Shown: positions 8,474 through 16,949, numbered from the stretch's first letter. The stretch is DNA of 42,857 bases from Candidatus Peregrinibacteria bacterium Greene0416_19 (GCA_007375735.1 VMEW01000021.1:1-42857), one strand, 5' to 3'. The notes: a model not told the origin generated them from the letters alone. Made by a program: numbers and translations.

Positions 8474-9001
8474 TCAGTTCCGCTGCTTATCGGCAAGAAT
8501 TTGCTGCAGGAGCTGTGATATTTGCCTGGGACCAAACGCGCTGAGACTTTTGCAGAGCATGCGGCGCTCTGCATTCCGGACATCTCGCGGATCCGGGAGT
8601 ACGTATTGCCCCTGAGTCGGCTTGTGCTGTTGAAACGGGACGGCCACATGCTGATGCCAATCCTCCTGGAGTGGAAGATCCATGTAGGAGAGCAACAGGA
8701 ACGCGGCTAGACGGTTCGCGGTCAGGAGCTTCGGGATATCGATGCAATGCTTCGGTGTGAGGCGATACGCTGCATGCACAATCAGGTCAGCATTTGCCTG
8801 TCCTCCCTCGATGCTTTCCCTGCGGTACCACCGCGACCGACAGTGCACATTCAACTGCCCGCTCAGTTCGTGGAGCGTGTGAGTCCACCGGTCCATATCC
8901 AACCGAAGGAGCCGGTCAACCATGAGCTGCCCCGTCCGTGATTGGTGCTCCGGGGGATGCAGGCAGCCGATAACGTCGATGTGCGGCTTGGGGCGTTGCA
9001 T
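8474..9001 (-). CDS. Hypothetical protein
   Basis: 175 residues, family not recognised. It is soluble, rich in His, Gln and Leu, with several helices (for example LLTANRLAAFLLLSYMDLPL and the C-terminal FGPRQISQLLQQILADKQ). It has a good promoter on the minus strand: TTGAAC (9032-9037), 16-bp spacer, TAGAAT (9010-9015), then 8 nt to the ATG. The -35 lies across the last codons of purA. It is convergent with nadK, with one base between the stop codons. Confidence 0.6.
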   Translation of the reverse strand: MQRPKPHIDVIGCLHPPEHQSRTGQLMVDRLLRLDMDRWTHTLHELSGQLNVHCRSRWYRRESIEGGQANADLIVHAAYRLTPKHCIDIPKLLTANRLAAFLLLSYMDLPLQEDWHQHVAVPFQQHKPTQGQYVLPDPRDVRNAERRMLCKSLSAFGPRQISQLLQQILADKQRN

Positions 9002-9033
9002 GGGACGTCATTCTACAAAGGATGTCAGGCTGT

Positions 9034-10290
9034 TCAACTGTTTTGCCGGACGATCATTTCTTCGCGTCCCTGCCCCGTTCCGATCAGCCGCACGGGGATG
9101 CCGGTCTGCTCCTCGATGAAGCGGATGTATTTTTTTGCCTGCTCCGGAAGGTCTTCGAACGCCGTGAGAGCGGAGGTGGAAGATTCCCAGCCAGGGAGTT
9201 CCTCATAGATCACTTTTCCCTTCTCCATGCCGACCCCCACCGGGATAGCGCGCTCCTCATCAAGGACATCGAGCTTGGTGATGTTCCAACAGTCGAATCC
9301 GTTGATCGTCGCGGCGTGCTTCAGATCTGGAATGGAGAGCCAGCCGCAGCGGCGGGGGCGGCCGGTGGTGGCACCGTACTCCCCTCCCCGCTCGCGCAGC
9401 CGCTCGGCGGTTTTGCCGGAGGCTTCCGTCAGGAAATCCCCTTCTCCAACGCGCGTGCAGTACGCCTTCGCCACCCCGATGCAGGAGGTGAGGGTCTTCG
9501 GGGGGAGACCGAGTCCCTGCAGTGCGCCGGCGGCGGTCGTGGAGCTGCTCGTCACGTACGGGTATGTGCCGTGATCGATGTCGAGGAGCGTGGCCTGGGC
9601 ACCCTCGATGAGGATCTTCTTCCTCTCATCCAGGAAGATACGGAGCATGTCCGGCGCGGAGACCATCAGGCAGCCCTTGAGCTTCGTCTGCGCGCGGCGA
9701 AGGTCTTCCACTTCGGCGTCCACATTCACTGTCACGTCGTAGGACTGTGCGACGTCCGCCATGTGCCCTTGGAGTCCGGCTCTCCAGTCGGCTTCCCGAA
9801 GGCGCAGCACCTCCATGCGCCACCCCCTCCGCGCGGCTTTGTCCATGTAGGCCGGTCCGATGCCGCGCTTGGTGGTGCCGATGCCCTTGCCCTGTTGCTT
9901 CGTAAGCCGGAGTTCCATCGCGGCGTCGATCTGTTTGTGAAATGCGAAGACGATGTGCGCAGCTGGCGAGATGAGCAGCCGATCGACGATAGCGATGCCG
10001 GCGTCCTCGAGCGTCTGGATTTCTTCGAGGAGAGTCGGCAGATGGATGACCATGCCGGATCCGAGCACCACGGATTTGCCCTCATGCAGGCTCCCGGCTG
10101 GGAGCAGGTGGAACACGTGCTTCTTTGCGTTGACGACGATCGTGTGCCCCGCATTCGCGCCGCCGCAGGCCCGGGCGATCACGTCGAAGTGTCCGGCCAG
10201 GATGTCGATCACTTTCCCCTTCCCCTCATCGCCCCATTGAGCGCCGATCACGGCACAGACGGGGCCGAGGTCGGTCAGGAGCTTCTCCAT
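9034..10290 (-). CDS. purA: Adenylosuccinate synthetase
   Basis: 418 residues from the ATG complementary to 10288-10290. It shows the GTP-binding loop GAQWGDEGKGKV near the N-terminus, GANAGHTIV, the IMP-binding region SCIGVAKAYCTRVGEGDF, and the C-terminal RFIEEQTGIPVRLIGTGQGR segment. It couples IMP and aspartate with GTP hydrolysis to make adenylosuccinate for AMP synthesis. The start is fixed by TATGCT (minus strand, 10297-10302) 6 nt upstream. No other purine-synthesis gene is in the window, which is compatible with a salvage-dependent lifestyle. Confidence 0.96.
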   Translation of the reverse strand: MEKLLTDLGPVCAVIGAQWGDEGKGKVIDILAGHFDVIARACGGANAGHTIVVNAKKHVFHLLPAGSLHEGKSVVLGSGMVIHLPTLLEEIQTLEDAGIAIVDRLLISPAAHIVFAFHKQIDAAMELRLTKQQGKGIGTTKRGIGPAYMDKAARRGWRMEVLRLREADWRAGLQGHMADVAQSYDVTVNVDAEVEDLRRAQTKLKGCLMVSAPDMLRIFLDERKKILIEGAQATLLDIDHGTYPYVTSSSTTAAGALQGLGLPPKTLTSCIGVAKAYCTRVGEGDFLTEASGKTAERLRERGGEYGATTGRPRRCGWLSIPDLKHAATINGFDCWNITKLDVLDEERAIPVGVGMEKGKVIYEELPGWESSTSALTAFEDLPEQAKKYIRFIEEQTGIPVRLIGTGQGREEMIVRQNS

Positions 10291-10317
10291 GCGGGAAGCA
10301 TACCATATACTCACCGC
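10291..10317. promoter_or_regulatory. Compact divergent promoter pair (purA / FAD oxidoreductase)
   Basis: Only 27 bp separate two divergent start codons. On the minus strand TATGCT (10297-10302) lies 6 nt from the purA ATG. On the plus strand TATACT (10306-10311) lies 6 nt from the ATG at 10318. The two -10 boxes are 3 bp apart, so each -35 region must fall inside the opposite coding sequence and the two promoters probably cannot fire at once. Confidence 0.65.
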
Positions 10318-11775
10318 ATGCAGCCCGCGTCTCCGCCGGAGGACATCCTCATTCTCGGAGCCGGCCCTGCCGGCATGGCCTGTGCGATGGAGCTCTGCCG
10401 GGCCGGCCGCGGGATGACGATGGTGGAGAAAGCGCCGCAGGTGGGCGGGCTTGCCAAAACGCTGCAGTTCGAAGAGCCCGACGGAACGTACCGCACCGAC
10501 ATCGGCCCGCACCGCTTCTACAGCAAGAACCCCTACCTGTACCGGTTCATCGAGGACCTGCTGGGCGAGCAGTGGCGGAAGGTACCGCGGCATACGCGCT
10601 TCTACGTGCGCGGGAAGTTCTACGACTATCCTATCCGTCTGGCGAACGTGCTGCGTCAGATCGGGATCGTCTCCGCAGGGCGCATGGCGCGGGATTTCCT
10701 TTGGGAGCGGATGCGGTCACTCGTCCACCGCGACCCGCCCCGCACGTTCGAGGAGTATGCCGTGCGTGAGTTCGGCCGCAGTCTGGCGTCTTTCAACATG
10801 CTCCAGTACACCGAGAAGATCTGGGGCATCCCCTGCTCGCAGATTAGCGTCGATTGGGCGGTGCAGCGGATCGGCGGACTGAGCGTGTTCGCCACCATCC
10901 GCAAGGCGCTGTTCAGCCGGTCACAGGGGCCAAAGACGCTCGTGGATTCCTTCTATTATCCGAGCAGGGGCTCGGGGCTGATTTACGAGGCCATCCGCGA
11001 CCGCATCCAGGCCGCGGGCAGCCGCCTGCTCCTCCGGACTGAACCCATCCGCATCCTGCGCGACGGGCTCCGGGTGACGGAGGTGACGGTGCGGACGGCC
11101 GAAGGAGAGCATGCGTTCCGTCCGTCGTCGGTCGCCTCTTCCATCCCCATCACGCGCGCTATCGAGCTCTTCGATCCGCCGCCGCCGTCTGCGGTGCGGG
11201 AAGCGGCGGCGGGGCTTCGATTCCGGGCGCAGGTATACCTCTTCCTGACCGTGAACAAACCCTCGGTCACCCGTGACAACTGGATCTACTTTCCGGACAC
11301 GTCGATCCCCTTCGGCCGGGTCTCCGAGATGAAGAATTTCAGCGCCGAGATGTGCCCGGCGGGGAAGACATCCCTCTTCGTGGAGTTCTTCTGCTTCGAG
11401 GGTGATGAGGTGTGGCAGGCCTCGAAAGAGGATCTCTTCGACCGGACGATGACGGTGCTGGAGCGCATCGGGCTCCTCTTCAGGAGTGGCGTGACGAGCG
11501 TGCACCATATCCGTGCAGCCCACGTGTACCCGCTCTACGATCTGGACTATGACCGGCGGCTGACGGTGATCCTGGAGTGGCTCGACGGGCTCGAGAACTT
11601 CTACGCCATCGGCCGCCCGGGTCGGTTCCGCTATACCAACCAGGACCATTCATTGGAGATGGGGATCCTGGCGGCCCAGAGTATCCTGACCGGCACACGT
11701 CAGAACCTGGATGCTGGTGCCGAGAACGAGTACTTCGAAAAGGGCATGCTCCCCACGGCGGTTGCGCGACAGTGA
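10318..11775 (+). CDS. NAD(P)/FAD-dependent oxidoreductase, UDP-galactopyranose mutase-like
   Basis: 485 residues from the ATG 6 nt after TATACT. The N-terminal dinucleotide-binding motif is ILGAGPAGMACAMEL followed by VEKAPQVGGLAKT, typical of FAD amine-oxidase and mutase-like proteins. The segment DIGPHRFYSKNPYLYRFIEDL is the substrate-side signature shared with UDP-galactopyranose mutases and protoporphyrinogen oxidase-like proteins. The C-terminal IGRPGRFRYTNQDHSLEMG segment closes the FAD domain. The protein is longer than typical Glf (about 370-400 residues). Polysaccharide precursor modification is a reasonable guess because glycosyltransferases lie on both sides, but the substrate is unknown. 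The stop is 15 bp from the convergent gene. Confidence 0.85.
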   Translation: MQPASPPEDILILGAGPAGMACAMELCRAGRGMTMVEKAPQVGGLAKTLQFEEPDGTYRTDIGPHRFYSKNPYLYRFIEDLLGEQWRKVPRHTRFYVRGKFYDYPIRLANVLRQIGIVSAGRMARDFLWERMRSLVHRDPPRTFEEYAVREFGRSLASFNMLQYTEKIWGIPCSQISVDWAVQRIGGLSVFATIRKALFSRSQGPKTLVDSFYYPSRGSGLIYEAIRDRIQAAGSRLLLRTEPIRILRDGLRVTEVTVRTAEGEHAFRPSSVASSIPITRAIELFDPPPPSAVREAAAGLRFRAQVYLFLTVNKPSVTRDNWIYFPDTSIPFGRVSEMKNFSAEMCPAGKTSLFVEFFCFEGDEVWQASKEDLFDRTMTVLERIGLLFRSGVTSVHHIRAAHVYPLYDLDYDRRLTVILEWLDGLENFYAIGRPGRFRYTNQDHSLEMGILAAQSILTGTRQNLDAGAENEYFEKGMLPTAVARQ

Positions 11776-11790
11776 GCGACTGCTGCACGG

Positions 11791-13482
11791 TCAGGGTCTC
11801 ATCGTTCCCCCCCGCGGCACCGGATCCGGCAGTTTCGCCGCCACCTTCGCCGCGATCATCCGCCCTTCCTCGCCGTGGGCCGGGAGGATGTCGCGGATGA
11901 GGAAGCGCGTGTAGTGATTGCCACCCAAGGTGTCCAGGTGCGCGTCGATCAGCGGCGGACCGCCGAGCCGCAGGAGCGCTCCGAAGCACGCATGACTGAC
12001 GTCCCCGTCGCGGTCATCCACGGCGGCCCTGACCAAAGCGGAAATGACTCTCGCGCTGTCGGATCCCATCTTCTTTCCGAGCGATGTCGCAGCCGCATAG
12101 CGGACCTTGCCATCCGGGTCCGATGCCAGTGCGATGATCAGGGCTGATTGCACGGCCGATGGCTTCTCTTCCGTCTGCGCCCACGGGCCGATGTTCCCCA
12201 GCGCGAACGCGCCGTGGTAGCGGGCCTGCGCGCGCAGTTGTTGGCGTGCAGGATCGTTGTCGAGATGAGTGGACTCCTGGCCCCGGAGAGTTCGCATGAT
12301 TGCCTCCTCCGCGCCGATCGCATCTTTGCCGAGGAGCCGAAGCGCGCGGGCCGCCTCCGCCTTGCCGCGGAGCGTGGCGCCGATCTCTTCCCACTTGTCC
12401 CCGTACGCGGTCTCCGGCAGATCGAGTTCTTCCGCAAGCACGCCCACCCCGCGCGGGCCGAAGATATCACGGAAGCAGTGGACCGCATCGTTGCTGAGGC
12501 GGGGATGACGCAGGTGGAGGCGGGCGCATTCCAGAACGTCCGAATCATCGCATCCTAGTTGCAGAATGTTCGAAATCCATCGTTCTTTGTCTTCCGGCAA
12601 GGTCGCTTCTTGTTCGAGGAGACGCATCGACTCGAAGGCGGAACGCGAGGTCGGGAACTTCTCTCTCAGCACGGCAGCGAGTCCATAGGGTTTGGTTGAT
12701 GCTCGATACATGCGTGAAAGATCAAGAGACCATGTTTTTCGCATGAGTGTCTTGTGATCGATGAATCGCAGCCCCTCGCTCGCGGCACTGCGTACGGGCT
12801 CGGGTGCAAGGGGGCTGCAACAGCGCAGCAGGAGAGAGAGTGTCTCATTTTTGCTGACACTGCTCCTTGAGAGTTGTCTGAGGCAGAATGCGACACCGTA
12901 CTGTTCCCGATGATTGAATGTGTATGTGTTCACGAATGCCTTCATCACATCGTATTTCCTTCCACTCATCTCGGGCAGAAGTTTCTCGAGGATCTCCGTC
13001 GCTTTGGGGACCATTGACTGTTCATCCATCAGCCAGAGGAAGCTGAGGAGTGCAGGCTCTGCATCTTTCGCAGGCAAGGTGGCGATCACCTCGGCGGCTG
13101 GCAGGCTCCATTCTATCTGGAAACGTCTGTGCATCACGATGTACGAGAGGAGAGGCAGCGCTCGCACTGCGAGTGTCCTATCCTTCTTCAGCAGCATGAT
13201 CGACTTGTCGAAGGCAGGCGCGTTCTCAGGGTTTGAGAGACCCAAATCAACCGCGCTATTCCCACTCGACGTGAAGAAGCGATGGGGCGCATTGTGTCCT
13301 GGGGGGAGGACTCTGAAACCCTGTGCAGGAGCCTGGTCGGTTGCCGCCAGAAGGTACACTGACGCGGCGATCCCTGCCCTGAAGAGAGCAGTCGGGCTCA
13401 GGAGTGATCTCTGCGTGTCGGGCGTTTGCCTCAGGAGTGCTCCCGGTGCATGAGCGAGATGCGAAACCTCGTTGGGGTCCAT
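11791..13482 (-). CDS. HEAT-like repeat protein with N-terminal hydrophobic segment
   Basis: 563 residues. The C-terminal third reads as paired helices with HEAT/PBS-lyase-like spacing (ARYHGAFALGNIG, VRYAAATSLGKKMG, VSHACFGALLRLGG), suggesting an alpha-solenoid for protein binding. Residues about 33-50 (ALFRAGIAASVYLLAATD) are hydrophobic and precede APAQG, so an atypical signal peptide or anchor is possible. No catalytic motif is seen. A promoter on the minus strand (TTGATA, 16 bp, TATACC at 13489-13494) ends 6 nt before the ATG, supporting this start. The gene follows prmC with a 30-bp gap but appears to have its own promoter. Confidence 0.75.
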   Translation of the reverse strand: MDPNEVSHLAHAPGALLRQTPDTQRSLLSPTALFRAGIAASVYLLAATDQAPAQGFRVLPPGHNAPHRFFTSSGNSAVDLGLSNPENAPAFDKSIMLLKKDRTLAVRALPLLSYIVMHRRFQIEWSLPAAEVIATLPAKDAEPALLSFLWLMDEQSMVPKATEILEKLLPEMSGRKYDVMKAFVNTYTFNHREQYGVAFCLRQLSRSSVSKNETLSLLLRCCSPLAPEPVRSAASEGLRFIDHKTLMRKTWSLDLSRMYRASTKPYGLAAVLREKFPTSRSAFESMRLLEQEATLPEDKERWISNILQLGCDDSDVLECARLHLRHPRLSNDAVHCFRDIFGPRGVGVLAEELDLPETAYGDKWEEIGATLRGKAEAARALRLLGKDAIGAEEAIMRTLRGQESTHLDNDPARQQLRAQARYHGAFALGNIGPWAQTEEKPSAVQSALIIALASDPDGKVRYAAATSLGKKMGSDSARVISALVRAAVDDRDGDVSHACFGALLRLGGPPLIDAHLDTLGGNHYTRFLIRDILPAHGEEGRMIAAKVAAKLPDPVPRGGTMRP

Positions 13483-13512
13483 GGTGAAGGTATACGCGCT
13501 CGATTGTTGATA

Positions 13513-14346
13513 TCAAGGAGCTTTGGCTCGTCCAGTTTTTTCGCTCTTCCGACTACTGAAAAGTCGTGCTGCCTGCTTTCGTAAGCATTCGAGCACTATC
13601 CCTGCGCAGAACGGATGGTCCCGTGCCTCCCGCACGAGCGTTTGCAGGACCGTCATCCCGTCCGATCCGCCGAAGAGGGCCTGGTGCGGCTCGAAGAGCG
13701 CGACATCCGGCATCAGCGGGGTGCCAGCCGGAATGTACGGAGGATTCGACACCAGAAGGAAAGGCTCTGAGAGCGAAGCGACCGGTTGCAGATTCATGCC
13801 GCCGAGAAAGCGAAGGCGGCCATCGACTGCATGCCGGCGGGCATTGCCGCGGGCAACATCGAGTGTGTCCTCACTCACGTCCGTTGCGATCACGGCCAGG
13901 TCCGGCCGCTCGAGTGCCAGGATGATGGCGACCGCTCCGCTCCCCGTTCCCACATCGACGATCGTTTTCAGTGCGCCCGCGTTCCGGAGCATTCTCGACA
14001 CGATGACGACGCCCGCGTCGGCTGTCTTCATCCGTGGTTTCCCTCCATCGATCAATCGAAATGTTTCCTCGACGAGTACCTCGGTCGACGGCCGCGGAAT
14101 GAGCACCCGGCGATCGACGGCGAACGTGCGGCCAAAAAAATCCTTTTCGCCGATGATGTACGCGACCGGCTCGTGCGTCTTCCGTCGCGCCACCCATTCG
14201 CCGAAGAGGTGTTCCTGCCCCGCTCTCATCTCATCGTGAGCGTGTGCGAGCAGCCAGGTTCGGTCTTTCTGAAGCAGAGTTGCCAGGAGGATCTCTGCCT
14301 CGGATGGGGGGAGGCCGGACGTGGCAAGTGCGACAGCGACTCTCAT
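13513..14346 (-). CDS. prmC: Release factor glutamine methyltransferase PrmC
   Basis: 277 residues from the ATG complementary to 14344-14346. The SAM-binding motif is VDVGTGSGAVAIILAL and the catalytic NPPY motif is in LVSNPPYIPAGTPL, which together identify the PrmC/HemK family. It methylates the glutamine of the GGQ motif in peptide-chain release factors. The N-terminal helical domain (SEAEILLATLLQKDRTWLLA) is present. An upstream extension in the same frame crosses the GC-rich tandem repeat in the intergenic region and is unlikely to be coding. It is divergent from the glycosyltransferase at 14389. Confidence 0.92.
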   Translation of the reverse strand: MRVAVALATSGLPPSEAEILLATLLQKDRTWLLAHAHDEMRAGQEHLFGEWVARRKTHEPVAYIIGEKDFFGRTFAVDRRVLIPRPSTEVLVEETFRLIDGGKPRMKTADAGVVIVSRMLRNAGALKTIVDVGTGSGAVAIILALERPDLAVIATDVSEDTLDVARGNARRHAVDGRLRFLGGMNLQPVASLSEPFLLVSNPPYIPAGTPLMPDVALFEPHQALFGGSDGMTVLQTLVREARDHPFCAGIVLECLRKQAARLFSSRKSEKTGRAKAP

Positions 14347-14348
14347 GA

Positions 14349-14381
14349 GTGCTAGGGCAAGGGCTAGGGCTAGGGTAGGCT
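14349..14381. repeat. Tandem TAGGGC-type hexamers in a divergent promoter region
   Basis: The 42-bp gap between prmC and the divergent glycosyltransferase consists largely of degenerate GCTAGGGC/TAGGG copies. The last one, TAGGCT (14376-14381), sits 7 nt before the ATG at 14389 and can serve as its -10 box. On the other strand the CTAGC repeats offer a -10 for prmC. Confidence 0.55.
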
Positions 14382-14388
14382 GTTTTCG

Positions 14389-15459
14389 ATGATGAAAACA
14401 GTCGGCATCGATTGCCGGTTTGCCTCCACCCGGAGTGGCCTCGGCCGCTTCACGCGCGAGCTGGTGACGCATCTCCTGCGTCGCGACGATCCGTGGCGCT
14501 ACGTTCTGTTCGCCCGCAATCCACACGAAGAGTGGCTCCATGAGCTTCGTCCTGCACGCTGCCAGCTACAAGCTGCAAGCTTCCCGCACTATTCCCTCTC
14601 CGAGCAGCTGCGATTCCCGCGGATGATCTACAGCGCGCGGATCGATCTCCTGTTCTCGCCGCACTTCAATGTCCCACTCCTGAGCCCGGTGCCGACGGTG
14701 GTGACCATCCACGACCTGATTCTCCACCGGTATCCCAACGAAGCGCCGCTCCGCCGCCGGCTCGCCTACCGGTTCCTGTTCCGCTCAGCCGTACGGCGGG
14801 CGCGCAGAGTGCTCTGCGTGAGTCAATTCACCGCCGACGAGCTGTGCGCGATCGAAGGCGAGGAACTGCGACCGAAGATCACCGTCACGCTCGAGGGCGT
14901 GTCACCACGCTTCCATCCGCTGCGTCCGGATGACTGTCAGCCGGTGCTCCGGAGATACGGCATCCGGGAATCGTTCTTCCTGTACGTGGGCAATGCGAAG
15001 CAGCACAAGAACGTCCAGATGCTCATCGATGCGTATGCGTCACTGCGCGATCCGTCGACATCGCTCGTCCTCGTGACGGGCGGTAAGGAAACGTCGCGGC
15101 TCCGCCTGGTCGACGGCGTCCGCCTGGTCGATGCCGTGTCTGATGAAGACCTGCCCGCTCTCTACTCCGCTGCGCGTGTATTCGTGACCGCCTCGCTCTA
15201 TGAGGGCTTCTGCCTGCCGCTCGCCGAGGCGGCCGCCTGCGGCTGCCCCATCATCGGCACGCGGCGCGGCGCCATCCCGGAGGTCGCCCCCCCGGGAGCG
15301 CTGCTCGTGGATCCTACGTTGGAAGCGATGTCCGCCGCCCTCGCCTCCCCTCCCCCGGCAGCACCCGCTCCGGAGAGGAAATGGACGTGGGAGGCGGTGG
15401 CGGAACACGCGGCACGCGTGCTTGGCCAGTGCTTGGCAGGAACTGACGCCATCGCATGA
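14389..15459 (+). CDS. GT4-family glycosyltransferase
   Basis: 356 residues, full length for a GT-B fold enzyme. The N-terminus GIDCRFASTRSGLGRFTREL carries the glycine-rich acceptor-side loop. VVTIHDLILHRYP is the conserved DL-containing segment, YVGNAKQHKNVQMLIDAY is the donor-domain start with the conserved Lys, and SLYEGFCLPLAEAAACG has a complete E-x7-E motif. Such enzymes act at the cytoplasmic membrane face and transfer mannose, glucose or related sugars to a lipid-linked or polysaccharide acceptor. The specificity is not readable. It looks like the complete counterpart of the shortened GT4 gene at 6322-7281. The start follows a TAGGCT box. Confidence 0.9.
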   Translation: MMKTVGIDCRFASTRSGLGRFTRELVTHLLRRDDPWRYVLFARNPHEEWLHELRPARCQLQAASFPHYSLSEQLRFPRMIYSARIDLLFSPHFNVPLLSPVPTVVTIHDLILHRYPNEAPLRRRLAYRFLFRSAVRRARRVLCVSQFTADELCAIEGEELRPKITVTLEGVSPRFHPLRPDDCQPVLRRYGIRESFFLYVGNAKQHKNVQMLIDAYASLRDPSTSLVLVTGGKETSRLRLVDGVRLVDAVSDEDLPALYSAARVFVTASLYEGFCLPLAEAAACGCPIIGTRRGAIPEVAPPGALLVDPTLEAMSAALASPPPAAPAPERKWTWEAVAEHAARVLGQCLAGTDAIA

Positions 15460-15526
15460 GTGACGGGAACGGATTCGCCATCGCCGGCAATTGCCTCTGC
15501 CGTCGCAAGGGTCTTTGATGTGCAGT

Positions 15527-15832
15527 ATGGACTCCGTCCGTTCCGTTCTCCCTCGTGTCCTCCACAAGCGTGGCTGGATGCAGCATGCGGAGGCCTCCAG
15601 AGTCACCTACGTCGCACAGCAATGGCTGAGCGCCACGCTGCCGGCATTCCATGATACGGTGAAGGTTGAGAAGTTGGAACACGGTGTGCTCACCATCGGT
15701 TGCGCGCACAGTGTTGCCGCGCAGGAATGCCAGTTTCTCATGCCGGTTCTCCTTGCCCATTTGCAGCGGGAATGCGGGCCACAGGCGCTGACTGAGGCGA
15801 GAGTCGTCCGGCTGAGGGCGAACGGTGCATGA
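15527..15832 (+). CDS. DUF721/DciA-like protein
   Basis: 101 residues from the ATG at 15527 (an in-frame ATG at 15518 is possible). The pattern of an N-terminal helix, a Trp in AQQWLSATLP, then VKVEKLEHGVLTIGCAHSV and AAQECQFLMPVLLAHLQREC matches the DUF721/DciA fold. DciA is the widespread bacterial loader of DnaB when DnaC-type loaders are absent. DnaB is encoded in this window and no DnaC or DnaI homologue is seen here. The protein is short and the match is by pattern only, so the assignment is moderate. TTGCCT, 17 bp, TTTGAT precedes the start by 7 nt. Confidence 0.65.
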   Translation: MDSVRSVLPRVLHKRGWMQHAEASRVTYVAQQWLSATLPAFHDTVKVEKLEHGVLTIGCAHSVAAQECQFLMPVLLAHLQRECGPQALTEARVVRLRANGA

Positions 15833-15840
15833 AAATCACC

Positions 15841-15869
15841 TTGCACACATTTTTTGCCATCCGTACACT
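15841..15869 (+). promoter_or_regulatory. Promoter of rpsP
   Basis: TTGCAC (15841-15846), 17-bp spacer, TACACT (15864-15869). The predicted transcript starts near 15876 and gives a leader of only about 13 nt before the ATG at 15889, without a Shine-Dalgarno site. Confidence 0.6.
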
Positions 15870-15888
15870 CTTTCGGCAGCTTCGTATC

Positions 15889-16245
15889 ATGCTCGTCATC
15901 CGTCTCCAGCGCACCGGCCGTGAAAATGACCCCACCTACCGGTTGGTGGTGGCGGAGAAGGCGCGTCCGGTGAAGGGAAAGCACCTGGAGGTGGTCGGTC
16001 ATTATCTGCCCGCCCGAAAAGGCGAGGGATTCGTGCACAAAGACGAGCGGATTGCGTACTGGATCGGCCAGGGCGCCATCCCGAGCGACACTGTCGCCCG
16101 CCTGCTCAGGAAGGCCGGGCTTCAGAATATGGACAAGTTCATCCTGCGCTACACCAAGAGGAAATCGAAGAAAGAGCAACAGGCGGAGGCGGCGGCATCC
16201 GCTGCGCCTGCGCCATCGGCTCCGGCAGAAGCCCCTGCGGCTTGA
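15889..16245 (+). CDS. rpsP: 30S ribosomal protein bS16
   Basis: 118 residues from the ATG at 15889. The start is fixed by the universal MLVIRLQRTGRENDPTYRLV N-terminus. The core continues with VVGHYLP, a DERIAYWIGQGAIPSDTVARLL segment and LRKAGL. After about residue 90 the protein ends in a Lys-rich then Ala/Pro-rich tail (KKEQQAEAAASAAPAP), longer than in most bacteria, where bS16 has about 80-90 residues. It binds 16S rRNA in the body of the small subunit. The rpsP-KH gene order downstream is conserved in many bacteria. Confidence 0.97.
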   Translation: MLVIRLQRTGRENDPTYRLVVAEKARPVKGKHLEVVGHYLPARKGEGFVHKDERIAYWIGQGAIPSDTVARLLRKAGLQNMDKFILRYTKRKSKKEQQAEAAASAAPAPSAPAEAPAA

Positions 16246-16264
16246 CCTCATTAAAAAGCGAGAA

Positions 16265-16292
16265 TTGAAAATTGAACACGTTGGACTATCCT
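16265..16292 (+). promoter_or_regulatory. Promoter of the KH-domain gene, predicted leaderless
   Basis: TTGAAA (16265-16270), 16-bp spacer, TATCCT (16287-16292), 5 nt to the ATG at 16298 and 8 nt to a second in-frame ATG at 16301. Confidence 0.55.
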
Positions 16293-16297
16293 GTCCC

Positions 16298-16573
16298 ATG
16301 ATGATCCCTGATACGACAGCCGCGACACCCGGTCTGGATTTTCTCCGCTACGTGCTGGAGGCCCTGGTCGAGGATAAGGACCAACTCCATATCGACGGTA
16401 CCGTCGATGAGCTTGGCGTGCTCCTGACCGTGCGCGTGAGCGAGCGGGACATGGGCAAGCTCATCGGCAAGGGGGGCCAGACCGTGAAGGCGCTCCGCAC
16501 TCTCGTCCGGATCATCGGCGGCAATGCCAACCAGCGTGTGAATCTCAAGATCCTCGAGCCGAACGCGGCCTAG
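16298..16573 (+). CDS. khpA: KH-domain RNA-binding protein KhpA
   Basis: 91 residues, single KH domain. The RNA-binding loop GKLIGKGGQTVKALRTLV has the GxxG signature. The preceding DFLRYVLEALVEDKDQLHI and following NLKILEPN segments match the KhpA/YlqC family. It lies directly behind rpsP, the usual location of this gene. In other bacteria KhpA acts with KhpB as a broad RNA chaperone. The neighbours rimM and trmD, which often follow, are absent; a terminator and an unrelated membrane protein follow instead. Confidence 0.9.
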   Translation: MMIPDTTAATPGLDFLRYVLEALVEDKDQLHIDGTVDELGVLLTVRVSERDMGKLIGKGGQTVKALRTLVRIIGGNANQRVNLKILEPNAA

Positions 16574-16577
16574 TGCC

Positions 16578-16600
16578 GGGAGCATGTGCTCCCTCTTTAT
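16578..16600 (+). terminator. Rho-independent terminator after khpA
   Basis: GGGAGC (16578-16583), loop ATGT, GCTCCC (16588-16593), then TCTTTAT. A compact GC stem followed by a T-rich tract 5 bp after the khpA stop codon. Confidence 0.7.
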
Positions 16601-16618
16601 TTCCCCCCCCACTCAGCC

Positions 16619-16939
16619 ATGTTGCGCGATCTCCTGGAAAACGGCAGCCCCATCGACATCTTCGCCACGTTCATCGCGCTCTCGCTGATCGCGGCCTCGC
16701 TCCTGTGCCTCGTCTTCATCATCGTCGGGGGCATCACCTTCATCCTGTCGGCCGGCAATGAGGAGAAGATCAAGAAGGCCGTCCACACCATCCGCTTCGC
16801 CATCATCGGCCTCTTCGTCACCTTCATCGCCTTTTTCGCGGTATCATGGATCAGCAATCTCCTCGACATCCCGTTCGAGCTGAACTTCTCCACCATCATC
16901 AGCCTGATGCAGGAGCTCTTCGGGGCGCTGCGGCGATAG
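16619..16939 (+). CDS. Two-helix type IV secretion pilin-like membrane protein
   Basis: 106 residues. Two long hydrophobic helices (about 13-43 and 61-82) flank a conserved cytoplasmic loop SAGNEEKIKKAVHTIRFAII. A helix-GG-helix plus charged SAGNEEKIKKA loop is the pattern of the T4SS pilin-like family (Pfam T4SS_pilin), which is abundant in CPR genomes. No secretion ATPase or other VirB-like gene lies nearby, so a role in secretion or pili is a family-level inference. The start is 19 bp after the khpA terminator. No clear promoter or Shine-Dalgarno site was found. Confidence 0.75.
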   Translation: MLRDLLENGSPIDIFATFIALSLIAASLLCLVFIIVGGITFILSAGNEEKIKKAVHTIRFAIIGLFVTFIAFFAVSWISNLLDIPFELNFSTIISLMQELFGALRR

Positions 16940-16949
16940 CTTTCAGGTT

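Noticed and set aside
9022..10317. Plus-strand extension upstream of the FAD oxidoreductase, antisense to purA
   Set aside because: It is the shadow of purA. The real start at 10318 has a -10 box 6 nt upstream and the dinucleotide-binding motif right after it.
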